Assembly: GCA_038239485.1 (NCBI GenBank)
Contig: JBBSET010000008.1
Location: 1-64,000, forward strand
DNA: 64,000 nucleotides
Direction: 5' to 3'
DNA from: DASQEH01 sp038239485
Lineage (GTDB): Bacteria > Actinomycetota > Actinomycetes > Propionibacteriales > Nocardioidaceae
Part shown: in pieces, positions 26,584-34,979 of the stretch
Layout of the letters: every line of letters begins with the position of its first letter
How positions within the stretch are numbered: the stretch's first letter is position 1
Notes under the pieces: model-generated
The model's input: only the letters and a program-made list of their open reading frames with translations
What the model was told of the DNA's origin: nothing
The model's database searches: none
Translations under genes and position numbers: made by a program

Positions 26584-26988
26584 GTGGTCGCAGGTCGATT
26601 GCCGGTGGACGACGACATCGCGGCCGTGCTCGTGACGATCAGCGAGCCCGGGGCCGATCCGGAGCGCCTCGACGAGCTCACGTTGATGCTTCGTGGCGAG
26701 CTGATGGAGATTGCCGCCGACGTCCGGCCTGTGTCGGGTGGCGAGGCGCCCCCGGGTACCCGGGCGATCGACATCGCGACGGTCGGTGCGCTCCTCGTCG
26801 CCGTCAAGGGGTCGGTGGAGTCGGTCAACGCCATCGTGTCGGCGGTCCGCTCCTGGCTCCGGCGCGGGACCACGCCGCGCGTCGTCGAGCTGACGATCGC
26901 CGGTACGACGCTGCGCCTCGACGCCGCGAGCGAGCAGCAACAGCAGCAGCTTGTCGACGAGTTCGTACGCGCCGTCCGAGCTGGCTGA
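26584..26988 (+). CDS. EACC1-like effector-associated protein
   Basis: A 134-residue protein. The GTG at 26584 is favoured by GGGAGG six bases upstream; a TTG six codons earlier is weaker. Parts resemble EACC1 (effector-associated constant component 1), a small protein found beside caspase- or trypsin-like effectors in actinomycete conflict systems. It has an N-terminal beta/alpha unit with ERLDELTLMLRGEL and RAIDIATVGALLVAVKGS in the middle. It ends with RVVELTIAGTTLRLDA and QQQQLVDEFVRAV. The caspase gene starts six bases downstream. Its biochemical role is unknown; by context it links a sensor to the effector. The family match is from memory of motifs. Confidence 0.72.
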   Translation: MVAGRLPVDDDIAAVLVTISEPGADPERLDELTLMLRGELMEIAADVRPVSGGEAPPGTRAIDIATVGALLVAVKGSVESVNAIVSAVRSWLRRGTTPRVVELTIAGTTLRLDAASEQQQQQLVDEFVRAVRAG

Positions 26989-26994
26989 GGTGCC

Positions 26995-29226
26995 ATGGCC
27001 AACCAACGCAAGGCCCTCGTCGTCGCGACCGACCGCTATGCGGACCCGTCGTTGCGGCAGCTCGCGGCGCCCGCCGCGGACGCGGCGGCGCTCGCCGAGG
27101 TCCTGTCGGCACCTGATCTCGGCGCGTTCTCGGTCGACCTGCTGACCAACGCCCAGTCCTGGGAGGTCGACGGGGCGGTCGAGACGCTCTTCACCGAGAG
27201 CGACGCCTCAGACCTGCTGCTCCTGCATTTCTCCTGCCACGGCATCAAGGACGAGCGCGGCGAGCTCTTCCTCGCCGCGAGCAACACGGTCCCGAACCGG
27301 CTGATGTCGACCGCGGTCGAAGCCGCTCAGGTCAGTAGGCTGATGCAACGCAGCCGGGCCCAGCGGATCGTGCTGTTGCTGGACTGCTGCTACGGGGGGG
27401 CCTTCGAGCGTGGCATGGTCGCGCGGGCGGCGGGCGACGTGGACGTGGCCGACCAGTTCTCGCAGACATCGCTTGCGGCGGGGCGCGGTCGAGTGGTGAT
27501 CACCTCGTCCAGCGCGATGGAGTACGCCTTCGAGGGCGCCCAGCTGACCGACAGCCGCAAGCCCACGCCCTCGCTCTTCACCGGTGCCCTGGTCGAGGGA
27601 ATCCGCACCGGCGAGGCCGACCGCGACCAGGACGGCCAGGTCGCGCTGCACGAGCTGTACGACTACGTGCACGACAAGGTCCGACAGCAGACCCCGAACC
27701 AGACACCGAGCAAGTGGGAGTTCGGCGTCCAAGGGGACTTGTTCGTCGCTCGGAACCCGCGCCGTCGCATCGTGGCCGCGCGGCTGCCGACCGAGCTGGT
27801 CCGGCTGACTGAACACCCCACCACGCCGATGCGGCTCGCCGCCGTTCTCGAGCTCGAGCAGCTCGCGGTCGGCTCCGATCTCCCCGTGGCTGCCGGAGCG
27901 CGCGTCAGGCTCGGCGAGCTCGAGAACGACGACAGCCGCCGGGTGTCCCTCGCGGCGACGGACGCCCTGCGCCGAACCTCGGTCCGGGTCACTCCCGAGG
28001 CCGTCGACACGGGTGAGGTGGCGTCCGGGCAACCCGTGCATCTCAACGTCAAGGTTGAGGGAAGCCCGCTCGCGCTCGCTTCGGAGGTCAGCTCGTCGCT
28101 CGAACGCCTCGACGCCCGCATCGAGGGCCACACCCTGCGCATCTCGGTCCGAACTGCCGAACCCGGGCCCCTCGACGGAGCCATCCGGCTCAGCGGACCC
28201 GCCGGCGAGGCGAGCGTCACGATCCGCGGCGTCGTCGTCGCCGGCGCTCGGACCCCGACCCGAACCCTGCTCACCGAGCCCACGACGACCGAGCCCAGAG
28301 CCACCCGGCCGACTACGACCGAGCCCACCACGACCGAGCCCACCACGACCGAGCCCACCACGACCGAGCCCACCACGACCGAGCCCACCACGACCGAGCC
28401 CAGGGCCACCGACCAGCAGGCCGGCGTGGCAGGCAACCGTGAGCTCGCCGCGGTACTCATGGTCGCCGGTTCGGTGGCGATGGCGCTGTCGTTCATCCTG
28501 GTGGGCAGCGGGGCTCTCGCTGACTCGTCGAACAATCTGCACATGAACCCGTCAACCAGGAATGTCTGGCTGCTGGGACTCCCGATGGCCGCGTTCGCCG
28601 CAGCGCCGCTGCTCTTCCGTCCCGGCATCAGCCGCTCCCACGGGATCGCCGTCGCTCAGGGGATCGCGCTCGCGTCAGCACTGTGGAGCTGGGTGCTCGT
28701 CGTCCGTGTCGTCGTACCAGCGATCTACGTCGACGGGCTTGGGACGACCCTGCGGGGTATCTTCGTCACCGCCCTCTGGCTCCGCCTGCTCGCCGCGGTG
28801 GCCTTCACCCTCGTCAGCGCGGTTCTCGTCGAGCGGTCGGAGGCTGCTCGGGTGCCACCGCGGCTACGCAGCGACGCACGCGCGCTGCTCGGCGCGGTCA
28901 TCGTCTTGGGCGGTGCCATGGTGCTCCCGATCGGGCTCCAAAGCGATGGGTACACGGCCGCCCAGGTCGCGGGTGGCTGGGCGCAGGCGGCAGTCTTCTG
29001 GGTGGTGATCCTGCCGCTGGCAGTCATCCGGCTCACGCCGGCTCAGCGCGAGGCCGTACTGATCTTCATCGTGGCGTTCACCGTCTTCGCCGGAGCACGA
29101 GCGGTCAGCGTGTCCGGCAGCCACGGCTTCTTCCAGACGGCAACCGGTGCCGGTCTCGTCATGCTCGCCTGCCTGCTCATCGGTATCGCTGTCAGCCAGG
29201 TCCCGACGGGCGCCCGGACGCCATGA
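26995..29226 (+). CDS. caspase-like protease with repeat linker and C-terminal membrane domain
   Basis: A 743-residue protein. Residues 1-250 are a caspase-fold (C14) protease: KALVVATDRYADPSLRQL, then HFSCHG with His82, and LLLDCCYGG with Cys132 as the likely nucleophile (Cys131 is its neighbour). Residues about 260-330 look like a HEAT-type helical region (MRLAAVLELEQL, LAATDALR). A beta-rich domain follows to about 420. A linker of nine five-residue units (TTTEP type) covers 428-472, and about eight membrane helices fill residues 483-735. The protease would face the cytoplasm, anchored by its tail. It follows EACC1 by six bases and overlaps the peroxidase start (ATGA), so all three are one operon. 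Confidence 0.88.
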   Translation: MANQRKALVVATDRYADPSLRQLAAPAADAAALAEVLSAPDLGAFSVDLLTNAQSWEVDGAVETLFTESDASDLLLLHFSCHGIKDERGELFLAASNTVPNRLMSTAVEAAQVSRLMQRSRAQRIVLLLDCCYGGAFERGMVARAAGDVDVADQFSQTSLAAGRGRVVITSSSAMEYAFEGAQLTDSRKPTPSLFTGALVEGIRTGEADRDQDGQVALHELYDYVHDKVRQQTPNQTPSKWEFGVQGDLFVARNPRRRIVAARLPTELVRLTEHPTTPMRLAAVLELEQLAVGSDLPVAAGARVRLGELENDDSRRVSLAATDALRRTSVRVTPEAVDTGEVASGQPVHLNVKVEGSPLALASEVSSSLERLDARIEGHTLRISVRTAEPGPLDGAIRLSGPAGEASVTIRGVVVAGARTPTRTLLTEPTTTEPRATRPTTTEPTTTEPTTTEPTTTEPTTTEPTTTEPRATDQQAGVAGNRELAAVLMVAGSVAMALSFILVGSGALADSSNNLHMNPSTRNVWLLGLPMAAFAAAPLLFRPGISRSHGIAVAQGIALASALWSWVLVVRVVVPAIYVDGLGTTLRGIFVTALWLRLLAAVAFTLVSAVLVERSEAARVPPRLRSDARALLGAVIVLGGAMVLPIGLQSDGYTAAQVAGGWAQAAVFWVVILPLAVIRLTPAQREAVLIFIVAFTVFAGARAVSVSGSHGFFQTATGAGLVMLACLLIGIAVSQVPTGARTP
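28276..28410 (+). repeat. 15-bp tandem repeat inside the caspase gene
   Basis: Nine units of 15 bases. The five central ones (28321-28395) are identical copies of GAGCCCACCACGACC and the flanking four are degenerate. Because the unit is five codons (E-P-T-T-T), copy-number change lengthens or shortens the linker between the protease part and the membrane helices without shifting the frame. Confidence 0.95.
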
Positions 29227-31064
29227 GAATGCCCTGGCGGTCGAGAACACCACGCGAGCCGAGGTCGCGCTACCGGTCCAGCCTGCTGTGGCGCGTCTAC
29301 GACGGGGTGTCGACGTGGGCCGACCGCCAGCGCGGCTGGGACCGGTATCCGCTGCCGATCGGCCTGGCGGTGCTGATCGGGCTTCGCAACGAGCTGCGCC
29401 GCCACAACCTGCACGACACGAACCTGCTGCCGACGGTCGATCTGCCGCCGCTGGGCCCGCCCCCCGGCGACGACACGACGCGCACCGTCGACGGCAGCTA
29501 CAACGACCCCCAGTCGCCGCGGACGGGGATGGCTGGTGCTCGCTTCGGCCGCAATGTGCCGCTCGACCGGGTCACTGCCGACACCGCCGCCACGATCCTC
29601 GACCCGAACCCGCGAGAGGTCAGTCGGCGCCTGCTCACGCGGCACGAGTTCCAACCCGCGACGTCCATCAACGTCATCGCGGCCGGCTGGCTGCAGTTCA
29701 TGATCAAGGACTGGTTCAGCCACGGTCCCGGCGACGCCGACAAGCCGTGGCGGCTGCCCCTGTCAGCAGACGACGACTGGCCACAGCGGCCGATGCTGGT
29801 GCCGAGCACCGTCCCCGACCCGACCAGGCCGGCAGGCTCGGACGGGCCGCCGACCTTCGCCAACACGCTCACCCACTGGTGGGACCTGTCGTCGATCTAC
29901 GGCACGTCGGAGCAGGCGCAGGCGGCCTTCCGCTCCGGAACCGACGGCAAGCTGCTGATAGCACCCGGCGGGATCATCCCGCTGCCGTCCGACGACCCGG
30001 CGACCGACCCGACCCGCCAACCCGGGTTCTGGGTCGGGCTGGGCATGCTGGCCAGCCTGTTCGCGCACGAGCACAATGCGATCTGCGACCGGATCCGGCA
30101 CGACTTTCCGCGCTGGTCCGACGACGAGGTCTTCGAGCGGGCTCGACTCGTCAACGCCGCGGTCGTAGCCAAGATCCATACCGTCGAATGGACCCCCGCG
30201 ATCATCGCCCACCCGACCACCAAGGTGGCGATGCGCGCCAACTGGTTCGGCATCGAGGGCGAGCGGCTGCACCGCCTCTTCGGCCGGCTCAGCTCGAGTG
30301 AGGTGATCAGTGGGATTCCCGGTTCGCCGAGGGAGCAGTACGGGGTCCCGTACTCCCTGACAGAGGAGTTCGCGGCCGTCTACCGGATGCACCCCCTGCT
30401 GCCGGACGACTTCCGGATCAAGACGGCCGCAACCAGCGGACAGCCTCGCGAGCTCGACTTCACGCAGCTCGCCGGACCAGCGAGCCGCGAGGTCTTCGGG
30501 CAGTCATCGCTGTCGGACCTGTTCTACTCGTTCGGAACCGCCTACGCGGGAGCGGTGGTCCTCAACAACTATCCGCGCGGACTCCAGCACTTCATCCGCC
30601 CCGACAACGGGATGCCGATGGACATCGCCGCCGTCGACATCTTGCGCATCCGCGAAGGTGGCGTACCCCGCTACAACGAGTTCCGCCGGCTGCTGAGACT
30701 TCGTCCGGCGCGGGACTTCGAGGACCTGACCCAGGACACTCGCCTCGCCGCCGAGGTGAGCGAGGTGTACGGCGGCGACATCGAGAAGGTCGACCTGATG
30801 ATCGGGCTGTTCGCCGAGAAGCGGCCCGAGGGCTTCGGCTTCAGCGACACCGCCTTCCGCATCTTCATCCTGATGGCCAGCAGGCGGCTCAACAGCGACC
30901 GCTTCTTCACCAGCGACTACGATCCACGGGTGTACACCACGGCGGGAGTGGCCTGGATCGACGACGCAACGATGAGCACGGTGCTACGCCGTCACTGCCC
31001 TGACCTGGCGCACCGCCTGAATGCCAAGGCGAATGCCTTCCAGCCCTGGCCCGGGACCCCCTGA
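29223..31064 (+). CDS. alpha-dioxygenase/cyclooxygenase-type animal haem peroxidase
   Basis: A 613-residue protein of the animal haem peroxidase superfamily, closest in motif to fatty-acid alpha-dioxygenases. VYRMHPLLPD gives the pair Tyr387 and His390, corresponding to the catalytic tyrosine and proximal haem histidine of cyclooxygenases. FAHEHNAICDRI is the conserved helix further upstream. At the usual distal-haem histidine the sequence reads FMIKDWFSHG, with Lys162 in that place. The first 30 residues are basic (RSRTPREPRSRYRS) and there is no signal peptide, so it is probably cytoplasmic or membrane-associated. The ATG overlaps the caspase stop (ATGA). The likely reaction is oxygenation of a fatty acid, but the Lys may change or abolish it. 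Confidence 0.85.
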   Translation: MRMPWRSRTPREPRSRYRSSLLWRVYDGVSTWADRQRGWDRYPLPIGLAVLIGLRNELRRHNLHDTNLLPTVDLPPLGPPPGDDTTRTVDGSYNDPQSPRTGMAGARFGRNVPLDRVTADTAATILDPNPREVSRRLLTRHEFQPATSINVIAAGWLQFMIKDWFSHGPGDADKPWRLPLSADDDWPQRPMLVPSTVPDPTRPAGSDGPPTFANTLTHWWDLSSIYGTSEQAQAAFRSGTDGKLLIAPGGIIPLPSDDPATDPTRQPGFWVGLGMLASLFAHEHNAICDRIRHDFPRWSDDEVFERARLVNAAVVAKIHTVEWTPAIIAHPTTKVAMRANWFGIEGERLHRLFGRLSSSEVISGIPGSPREQYGVPYSLTEEFAAVYRMHPLLPDDFRIKTAATSGQPRELDFTQLAGPASREVFGQSSLSDLFYSFGTAYAGAVVLNNYPRGLQHFIRPDNGMPMDIAAVDILRIREGGVPRYNEFRRLLRLRPARDFEDLTQDTRLAAEVSEVYGGDIEKVDLMIGLFAEKRPEGFGFSDTAFRIFILMASRRLNSDRFFTSDYDPRVYTTAGVAWIDDATMSTVLRRHCPDLAHRLNAKANAFQPWPGTP

Positions 31065-31085
31065 CCGCTTTCAGCGCGACCCCGC

Positions 31086-32762
31086 TCAGGTCGGGATGAC
31101 GCTGCCGCCCGCCGTCGTCCGGTCGCCCACCCGGATGGTGAGACGCGCTGTCGAACCCAGCACCGGCAGCTTCTGAGCGACCGCGGGCAGCGGCACCGAG
31201 CACAGACGCACACCGTCGACCAGCTCGAACGCGACCGGCGCCCGCTGGTCCGCAGGCAGCCCGTCGCTGATCGGGTCGAGCTGGTCGTTGACACCGCCGA
31301 CCTGGCTGACCCAGGCGACCCGCGCCTGTAGGCCCTTGCCGTCCTCGTTGGGACCGACATCCACGACCAGCGAGTCGGCCCAGTCGGGGACCTGCTCGAG
31401 GTGCTCGGCGAAGCGGAACGCGTTACCGCGCTCCACCAGCTTGAAGACCTTCATCGTGAGCACGTAGCGCAGCCGCCCGGCGTGGCGCTGAGGAAGCTCG
31501 GTCTCACCGCGCTCGCGGGCGAGCTCGGCCTCGTGACCGGCGTCGAGCAGGACTGTCGTGACCAGTGGCACGGGGGTGTCGGGGGAGTCCACGTGCCGGC
31601 GCAGCTCGTCGTTGATCTGGATCGGGCACCAGTGCTCGGCCTGCTGCTCGCTGATCACCACCGACATGCCGCGAATGGCCAGCCGGACGTCGGCCTGCCA
31701 TACCGGCCACTGTTGCTCGGGCGGGAGGTTGCCCATGTCACGCGGGTAGGCAGGCAGCCCGTCCAGGGCCACGCTGACCTCCCAGCGGCCGAACAGGAAC
31801 CGACGCAGGTTCTGGTATCCCTCCTCGGAGTTGACCTCCCCGTAGGACCCCGAGTGCGACTTGTAGACATAGGCGCGATGGGCGCGGCGGACGTACGCGT
31901 GCTCGATCCTGACCAGACCGTCGCTCTTCGGCCCGACGACCATGCGCGACAGGCCGAAGTCCTTCGGGTCGGTGCCGATCAGGCAGAAGATGTCAGACGG
32001 AGCGAAGACGGCATCGGGGATCTCTTGGGGGTCCCAGCCGGAGCCGGCCGACGGCACGTCCCCGAAGGTCTTGCCCGGCGTCAGGTAGCCATACATCTTC
32101 GGCGGCGAGAAGATGTCCGCCCCCGCCGGGCCGAAGGCCTGCTCGGCCCAGTCCAGCGCCTTCACGTCGAAGGTGATGCCGCCGTGCGGCGTGCCGTAGG
32201 TGAAGAGCTTCGCCACCAGCTGCTTGGCCTTGATCCGGCCATCGCTCTCGCAGACCTTCTGCATCATCGACCGAACCACGAGGCCACCCATGGAGTGCGC
32301 CACGAGGAACACCTTGTCCGCACCGGTCTTCTCCCGGACCGTCAGGATCAGGTCGTACAGGCCGCTCGCGGCGGTCTCGATGTCGAAGCCATCCGACGTC
32401 ACCCGCTGGTGCAGACCGGTCCACAGCCGCTCCAGCACCCCTTCGTGCTTCGGCGAGACGAAGGTGGTTGCCGCCTGGTCGTAGAAGCGGTACACCCACA
32501 GCGAGCGCTGCGGGACCGAGCCGTCCGCCGCGTCGTTCAGGTACTGCTGCTGGTCGCCGCTGACCAGGAGCCGGTAGTTCTCGTCGGTGATGAGCCGAAG
32601 CATCGGCCCTTCGAACTGGTAGAACATCGGGTCCCCGTCCCCACCGACCCGCACATGGGTGGCGCCGCGGTTGAACCCGTAGAAGGGGTCGTCGACCTGG
32701 CTGTCGATGCCGGCTGTCGCCCCGGCGTAGCCGCGCACGTACACGATCGGCAGCCTGTCCAT
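31086..32762 (-). CDS. lipase-like alpha/beta-hydrolase
   Basis: A 558-residue protein. The N-terminal half is an alpha/beta hydrolase of the lipase/PGAP1-like kind: an opening strand VYVRGYAG, then VAHSMGGLVVR with nucleophile Ser157, and YGTPHGG after it. The rest, about residues 325-558, looks beta-rich and has no family I recognise. No signal peptide or membrane helix is seen. It converges on the peroxidase gene (21 bp apart) and sits 16 bp after the small membrane protein gene. A lipase next to a fatty-acid-oxygenase homologue suggests that it frees the fatty acid the oxygenase uses. That link is inferred. Confidence 0.75.
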   Translation of the reverse strand: MDRLPIVYVRGYAGATAGIDSQVDDPFYGFNRGATHVRVGGDGDPMFYQFEGPMLRLITDENYRLLVSGDQQQYLNDAADGSVPQRSLWVYRFYDQAATTFVSPKHEGVLERLWTGLHQRVTSDGFDIETAASGLYDLILTVREKTGADKVFLVAHSMGGLVVRSMMQKVCESDGRIKAKQLVAKLFTYGTPHGGITFDVKALDWAEQAFGPAGADIFSPPKMYGYLTPGKTFGDVPSAGSGWDPQEIPDAVFAPSDIFCLIGTDPKDFGLSRMVVGPKSDGLVRIEHAYVRRAHRAYVYKSHSGSYGEVNSEEGYQNLRRFLFGRWEVSVALDGLPAYPRDMGNLPPEQQWPVWQADVRLAIRGMSVVISEQQAEHWCPIQINDELRRHVDSPDTPVPLVTTVLLDAGHEAELARERGETELPQRHAGRLRYVLTMKVFKLVERGNAFRFAEHLEQVPDWADSLVVDVGPNEDGKGLQARVAWVSQVGGVNDQLDPISDGLPADQRAPVAFELVDGVRLCSVPLPAVAQKLPVLGSTARLTIRVGDRTTAGGSVIPT

Positions 32763-32778
32763 GACAACCTTCTCTCGC

Positions 32779-33474
32779 TCACGCCTCGCGCAGTCTGCGC
32801 TCGTACCACAGGGTCGTCACGACGTAGCCGCTGAGGAAGCCGACGACGAAGTAGAGCACCAGCAAGGACCCGGAGATCACCAGGGCGGTGTCACTGGGCT
32901 GGCCAGCGCCCGAGTCCTCCATCCCGCGTGCGACTGCGGTGACGAGGCCGCCGAGCGGAGCCCCCAGGTGCGTGAGCTCCACCAGGCCGGCGCCCAGCAG
33001 GAGCTTGGTCAGCCAGTCGCTGACCTCGGCAAGGTTCGAGCTCTGCGTGAACTGGGCCACCGGCGCGGACTCGCGGATCTCGAGGCCACCCTGGGCGCCG
33101 GACGGCGATGCCGACTCGTCGACCATCAGGCCGCCTTCAGTGGCGGTCGTCGTCCCTGAGGTCGCAGGGATCGTGGTCGTCGTCGTGGCTGTGGTGTCGG
33201 TCTGGGTCTGGGTGACGACTTTGGGGGCGTCGGCCTTGTGCCGGACCTCGCCGGAGGACACCGCTCGGGGGACGCCGAACAAGAAGCCGAGCAGGCAGCC
33301 CGTGACGAAGGCCGCGAATGCGGTCAGCAGGCCGACGCCGAGATAACGGACAGATGGCCCGGGCGTGGCGAACGCGTAGGCGGCGACCAGGACGAGGCCG
33401 ACACCGAGCACAGCACCCGCAGTCATGAGCAGCCACTCGCTGACTCTCAAGGACCGCACCGGCGCCTCGCTCAC
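32779..33474 (-). CDS. four-helix membrane protein, FLFGVPR family
   Basis: A 231-residue protein with two helices near the N-terminus (about 12-36 and 42-70, the second ending GFLFGVPRA). A Thr-rich variable linker (about residues 85-125) follows, then the segment NLAEVSDWLTKLLLGAGLVEL and a final helix (ISGSLLVLYFVVGFLSGY). The FLFGVPR and SDWLTKLLLG segments recur in an uncharacterised membrane family. It is upstream of the lipase gene and transcribed with it. The N- and C-terminal ends should face the cytoplasm if all four helices cross. Its function is unknown. Confidence 0.65.
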   Translation of the reverse strand: MSEAPVRSLRVSEWLLMTAGAVLGVGLVLVAAYAFATPGPSVRYLGVGLLTAFAAFVTGCLLGFLFGVPRAVSSGEVRHKADAPKVVTQTQTDTTATTTTTIPATSGTTTATEGGLMVDESASPSGAQGGLEIRESAPVAQFTQSSNLAEVSDWLTKLLLGAGLVELTHLGAPLGGLVTAVARGMEDSGAGQPSDTALVISGSLLVLYFVVGFLSGYVVTTLWYERRLREA

Positions 33475-33582
33475 CTCGTGACCCTGTGGTGGGTCCGAAA
33501 AACACGATAGGGCTCGCTGGAGGGCGCGTAAAGAGCTGCGTCTAAGAGATCGCCTTCAGTGTCTGTGAGGGAGGGACGACTG

Positions 33583-33792
33583 CTACTGCTCGGCCTGCCG
33601 CTGGCTGGGGATGCCGGCAAGCAGTTCTCTGACCTCGGACTCGCGGTAGCGGCGGTGGCCACCCAGCGTGCGGATGGAGCTGAGCTTGCCCGCTTTGGCC
33701 CAGCGGGTGACGGTCTTCGGGTCGACGCGGAACATGGCCGCGACCTCGGCGGGCGTTAGCAACGGTTCTGAGTCGGTGGGTCGTGCATTCAC
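33583..33792 (-). CDS. bldC: BldC-family MerR-like DNA-binding protein
   Basis: A 69-residue protein almost identical in motif to Streptomyces BldC: LLTPAEVAAMFRVDPKTVTR, then WAKAGKLSSIRTLGGHRRYR. It is a winged helix-turn-helix of the MerR type that lacks an effector domain and binds direct repeats cooperatively. In Streptomyces it delays sporulation genes; here the targets are unknown. The GTG start at 33792 follows AAGGAG with a five-base gap. It is next to the conserved 34026-34844 gene and vdh, as in Streptomyces. Confidence 0.95.
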   Translation of the reverse strand: MNARPTDSEPLLTPAEVAAMFRVDPKTVTRWAKAGKLSSIRTLGGHRRYRESEVRELLAGIPSQRQAEQ

Positions 33793-34025
33793 GAGAACTC
33801 CTTGTGTGTTGTAGCCGGCGGACCCATAACGATACCCACCGCTCTCGTATCATGTCGTACGGTAACGTCGTGCCGCCCCCCGTGGCGAGTCTCAGTCAGA
33901 CTCCAGGCGTAGGAAGTTTGGGGTATCCCGACTCAAAGGGTAGCCGAGCGGCCTTAAAAAGGCTCGCTAAATGTCCGCCGACATACGACAAAAATCCATC
34001 TGGCGTGGCAAATACCCAAATTTAA
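33793..34025. other. AT-richer intergenic stretch upstream of bldC
   Basis: Base composition is clearly lower in GC than the neighbours, mainly 33890-34025. It holds the bldC ribosome site at its left end and a hairpin at 33947-33968. No protein or tRNA was recognised. A bldC promoter should lie here. Confidence 0.45.
33947..33968. repeat. hairpin upstream of bldC
   Basis: AGCGGCCTT and AAGGCTCGCT can form nine base pairs with one bulged T and an AAA loop. No T-run follows. It could be a transcript structure or a regulatory element of the bldC region. Confidence 0.4.
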
Positions 34026-34844
34026 CTAATTGGCGCGCTCAAAACCGTTGACAACCCGCCAGCGCTCCTCGAACGACCGGTACGCCCCGCCGGCGGTCGC
34101 GAGGTCGCCGCGGCTGATGGCGTCGAGCGCCTGATGAATGTCGCGCGCGGAGTGGTCGGATGCCAACTGGTCGCCCATCAGCTGGGCCACGCCCGCGTAG
34201 TCGATCTCGACCCAGCTGTCCTCGTGGAAGGACTCCAGCCACGACTCCAGTCCCGCGAGCTCGTCGAGCAGGTCCGCATCGTCGATGACTTTGGCCAGCG
34301 TGCGTTGGGCGAATGCCGCCCGTCTGCGCGCGTCGAGCATCCTGGTGCGGTACCTGACGCTGGCGCCGGCACCGTCGTCGTAGCGGGCCCGCTCGTCCTC
34401 GACGACCAGCACGAACCAGGTGCGCGGCACCCCCCAGGTGACCTGCCGGATGTGTGGCGCGGCTCGAGGGTTGTCCCGCCGCCACCGCAGGAACTGCTCG
34501 TCGGCGAGGGCGAACGACTCCGGCGGGACGATCAGGCTGACCGCGGCGCTGCCGAGGCTGTCGATCAGCGAGGTCATCGACAACCATGAGCGCAGCGGCA
34601 TGTCGACCGGACAGAAGAACGAACGGCCCTCTCGCCGGAGCACGTACACGTCGGACTGGCGGACCGGTTCGATGGCGATCGTCGACGACGTGACCGCCCG
34701 CCGGATCACCGTGCGCTGCTCGGCCGCCAGCGTGGCGGCGCTGTCCTGGGGGTCGACCTCGTCTGCGGCCAGCAGGTCGCGGAGGTCACGGCTGAGCGCC
34801 TGGAACGGCTCGTAGACCCGCAGATAGGACGGATACGGCAGCAT
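34026..34844 (-). CDS. conserved actinomycete protein beside bldC and vdh
   Basis: A 272-residue soluble protein, starting at the ATG at 34844 (MLPYPSYLRVYEPFQAL). The longer open frame reaching 35027 overlaps the divergent vdh gene and is unlikely. It has no membrane segment or clear catalytic motif. Residues such as FFCPVDMPLRSWLSM, TWGVPRTWFVLVVEDE and DSWVEIDYAGVAQLM look conserved-type. In Streptomyces coelicolor a hypothetical gene lies at the same place between bldC and vdh. Function unknown. Confidence 0.8.
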   Translation of the reverse strand: MLPYPSYLRVYEPFQALSRDLRDLLAADEVDPQDSAATLAAEQRTVIRRAVTSSTIAIEPVRQSDVYVLRREGRSFFCPVDMPLRSWLSMTSLIDSLGSAAVSLIVPPESFALADEQFLRWRRDNPRAAPHIRQVTWGVPRTWFVLVVEDERARYDDGAGASVRYRTRMLDARRRAAFAQRTLAKVIDDADLLDELAGLESWLESFHEDSWVEIDYAGVAQLMGDQLASDHSARDIHQALDAISRGDLATAGGAYRSFEERWRVVNGFERAN

Positions 34845-34979
34845 GATCCAAACCCTATCGAGGATCGCCCGGCCGACCCGGGGTCCGCGAGGGGTGCCCA
34901 ACCCGACCGAGGCATATCGTGGAGCCAGCCGTGGCCGCCACCACCCATCGCGGCCCACTTCTGGAGGAAGGTCACTACC

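Noticed and set aside
28276..28410. possible CRISPR-like repeat array
   Set aside because: Units are contiguous 15-mers inside a reading frame with no spacers.
27208..28542. 444-codon minus-strand frame opposite the caspase gene
   Set aside because: Antisense shadow with low-complexity Gly/Arg repeats from the 15-bp repeats.
29147..30301. long plus-strand frame inside the peroxidase gene
   Set aside because: Frame-shifted shadow of the peroxidase; arginine-rich translation, no domain.
33933..33970. tRNA-like stretch (GTAGCCGAGCGGCC)
   Set aside because: Resembles a serine/leucine D-arm, but no acceptor stem, anticodon arm or T-arm follows.
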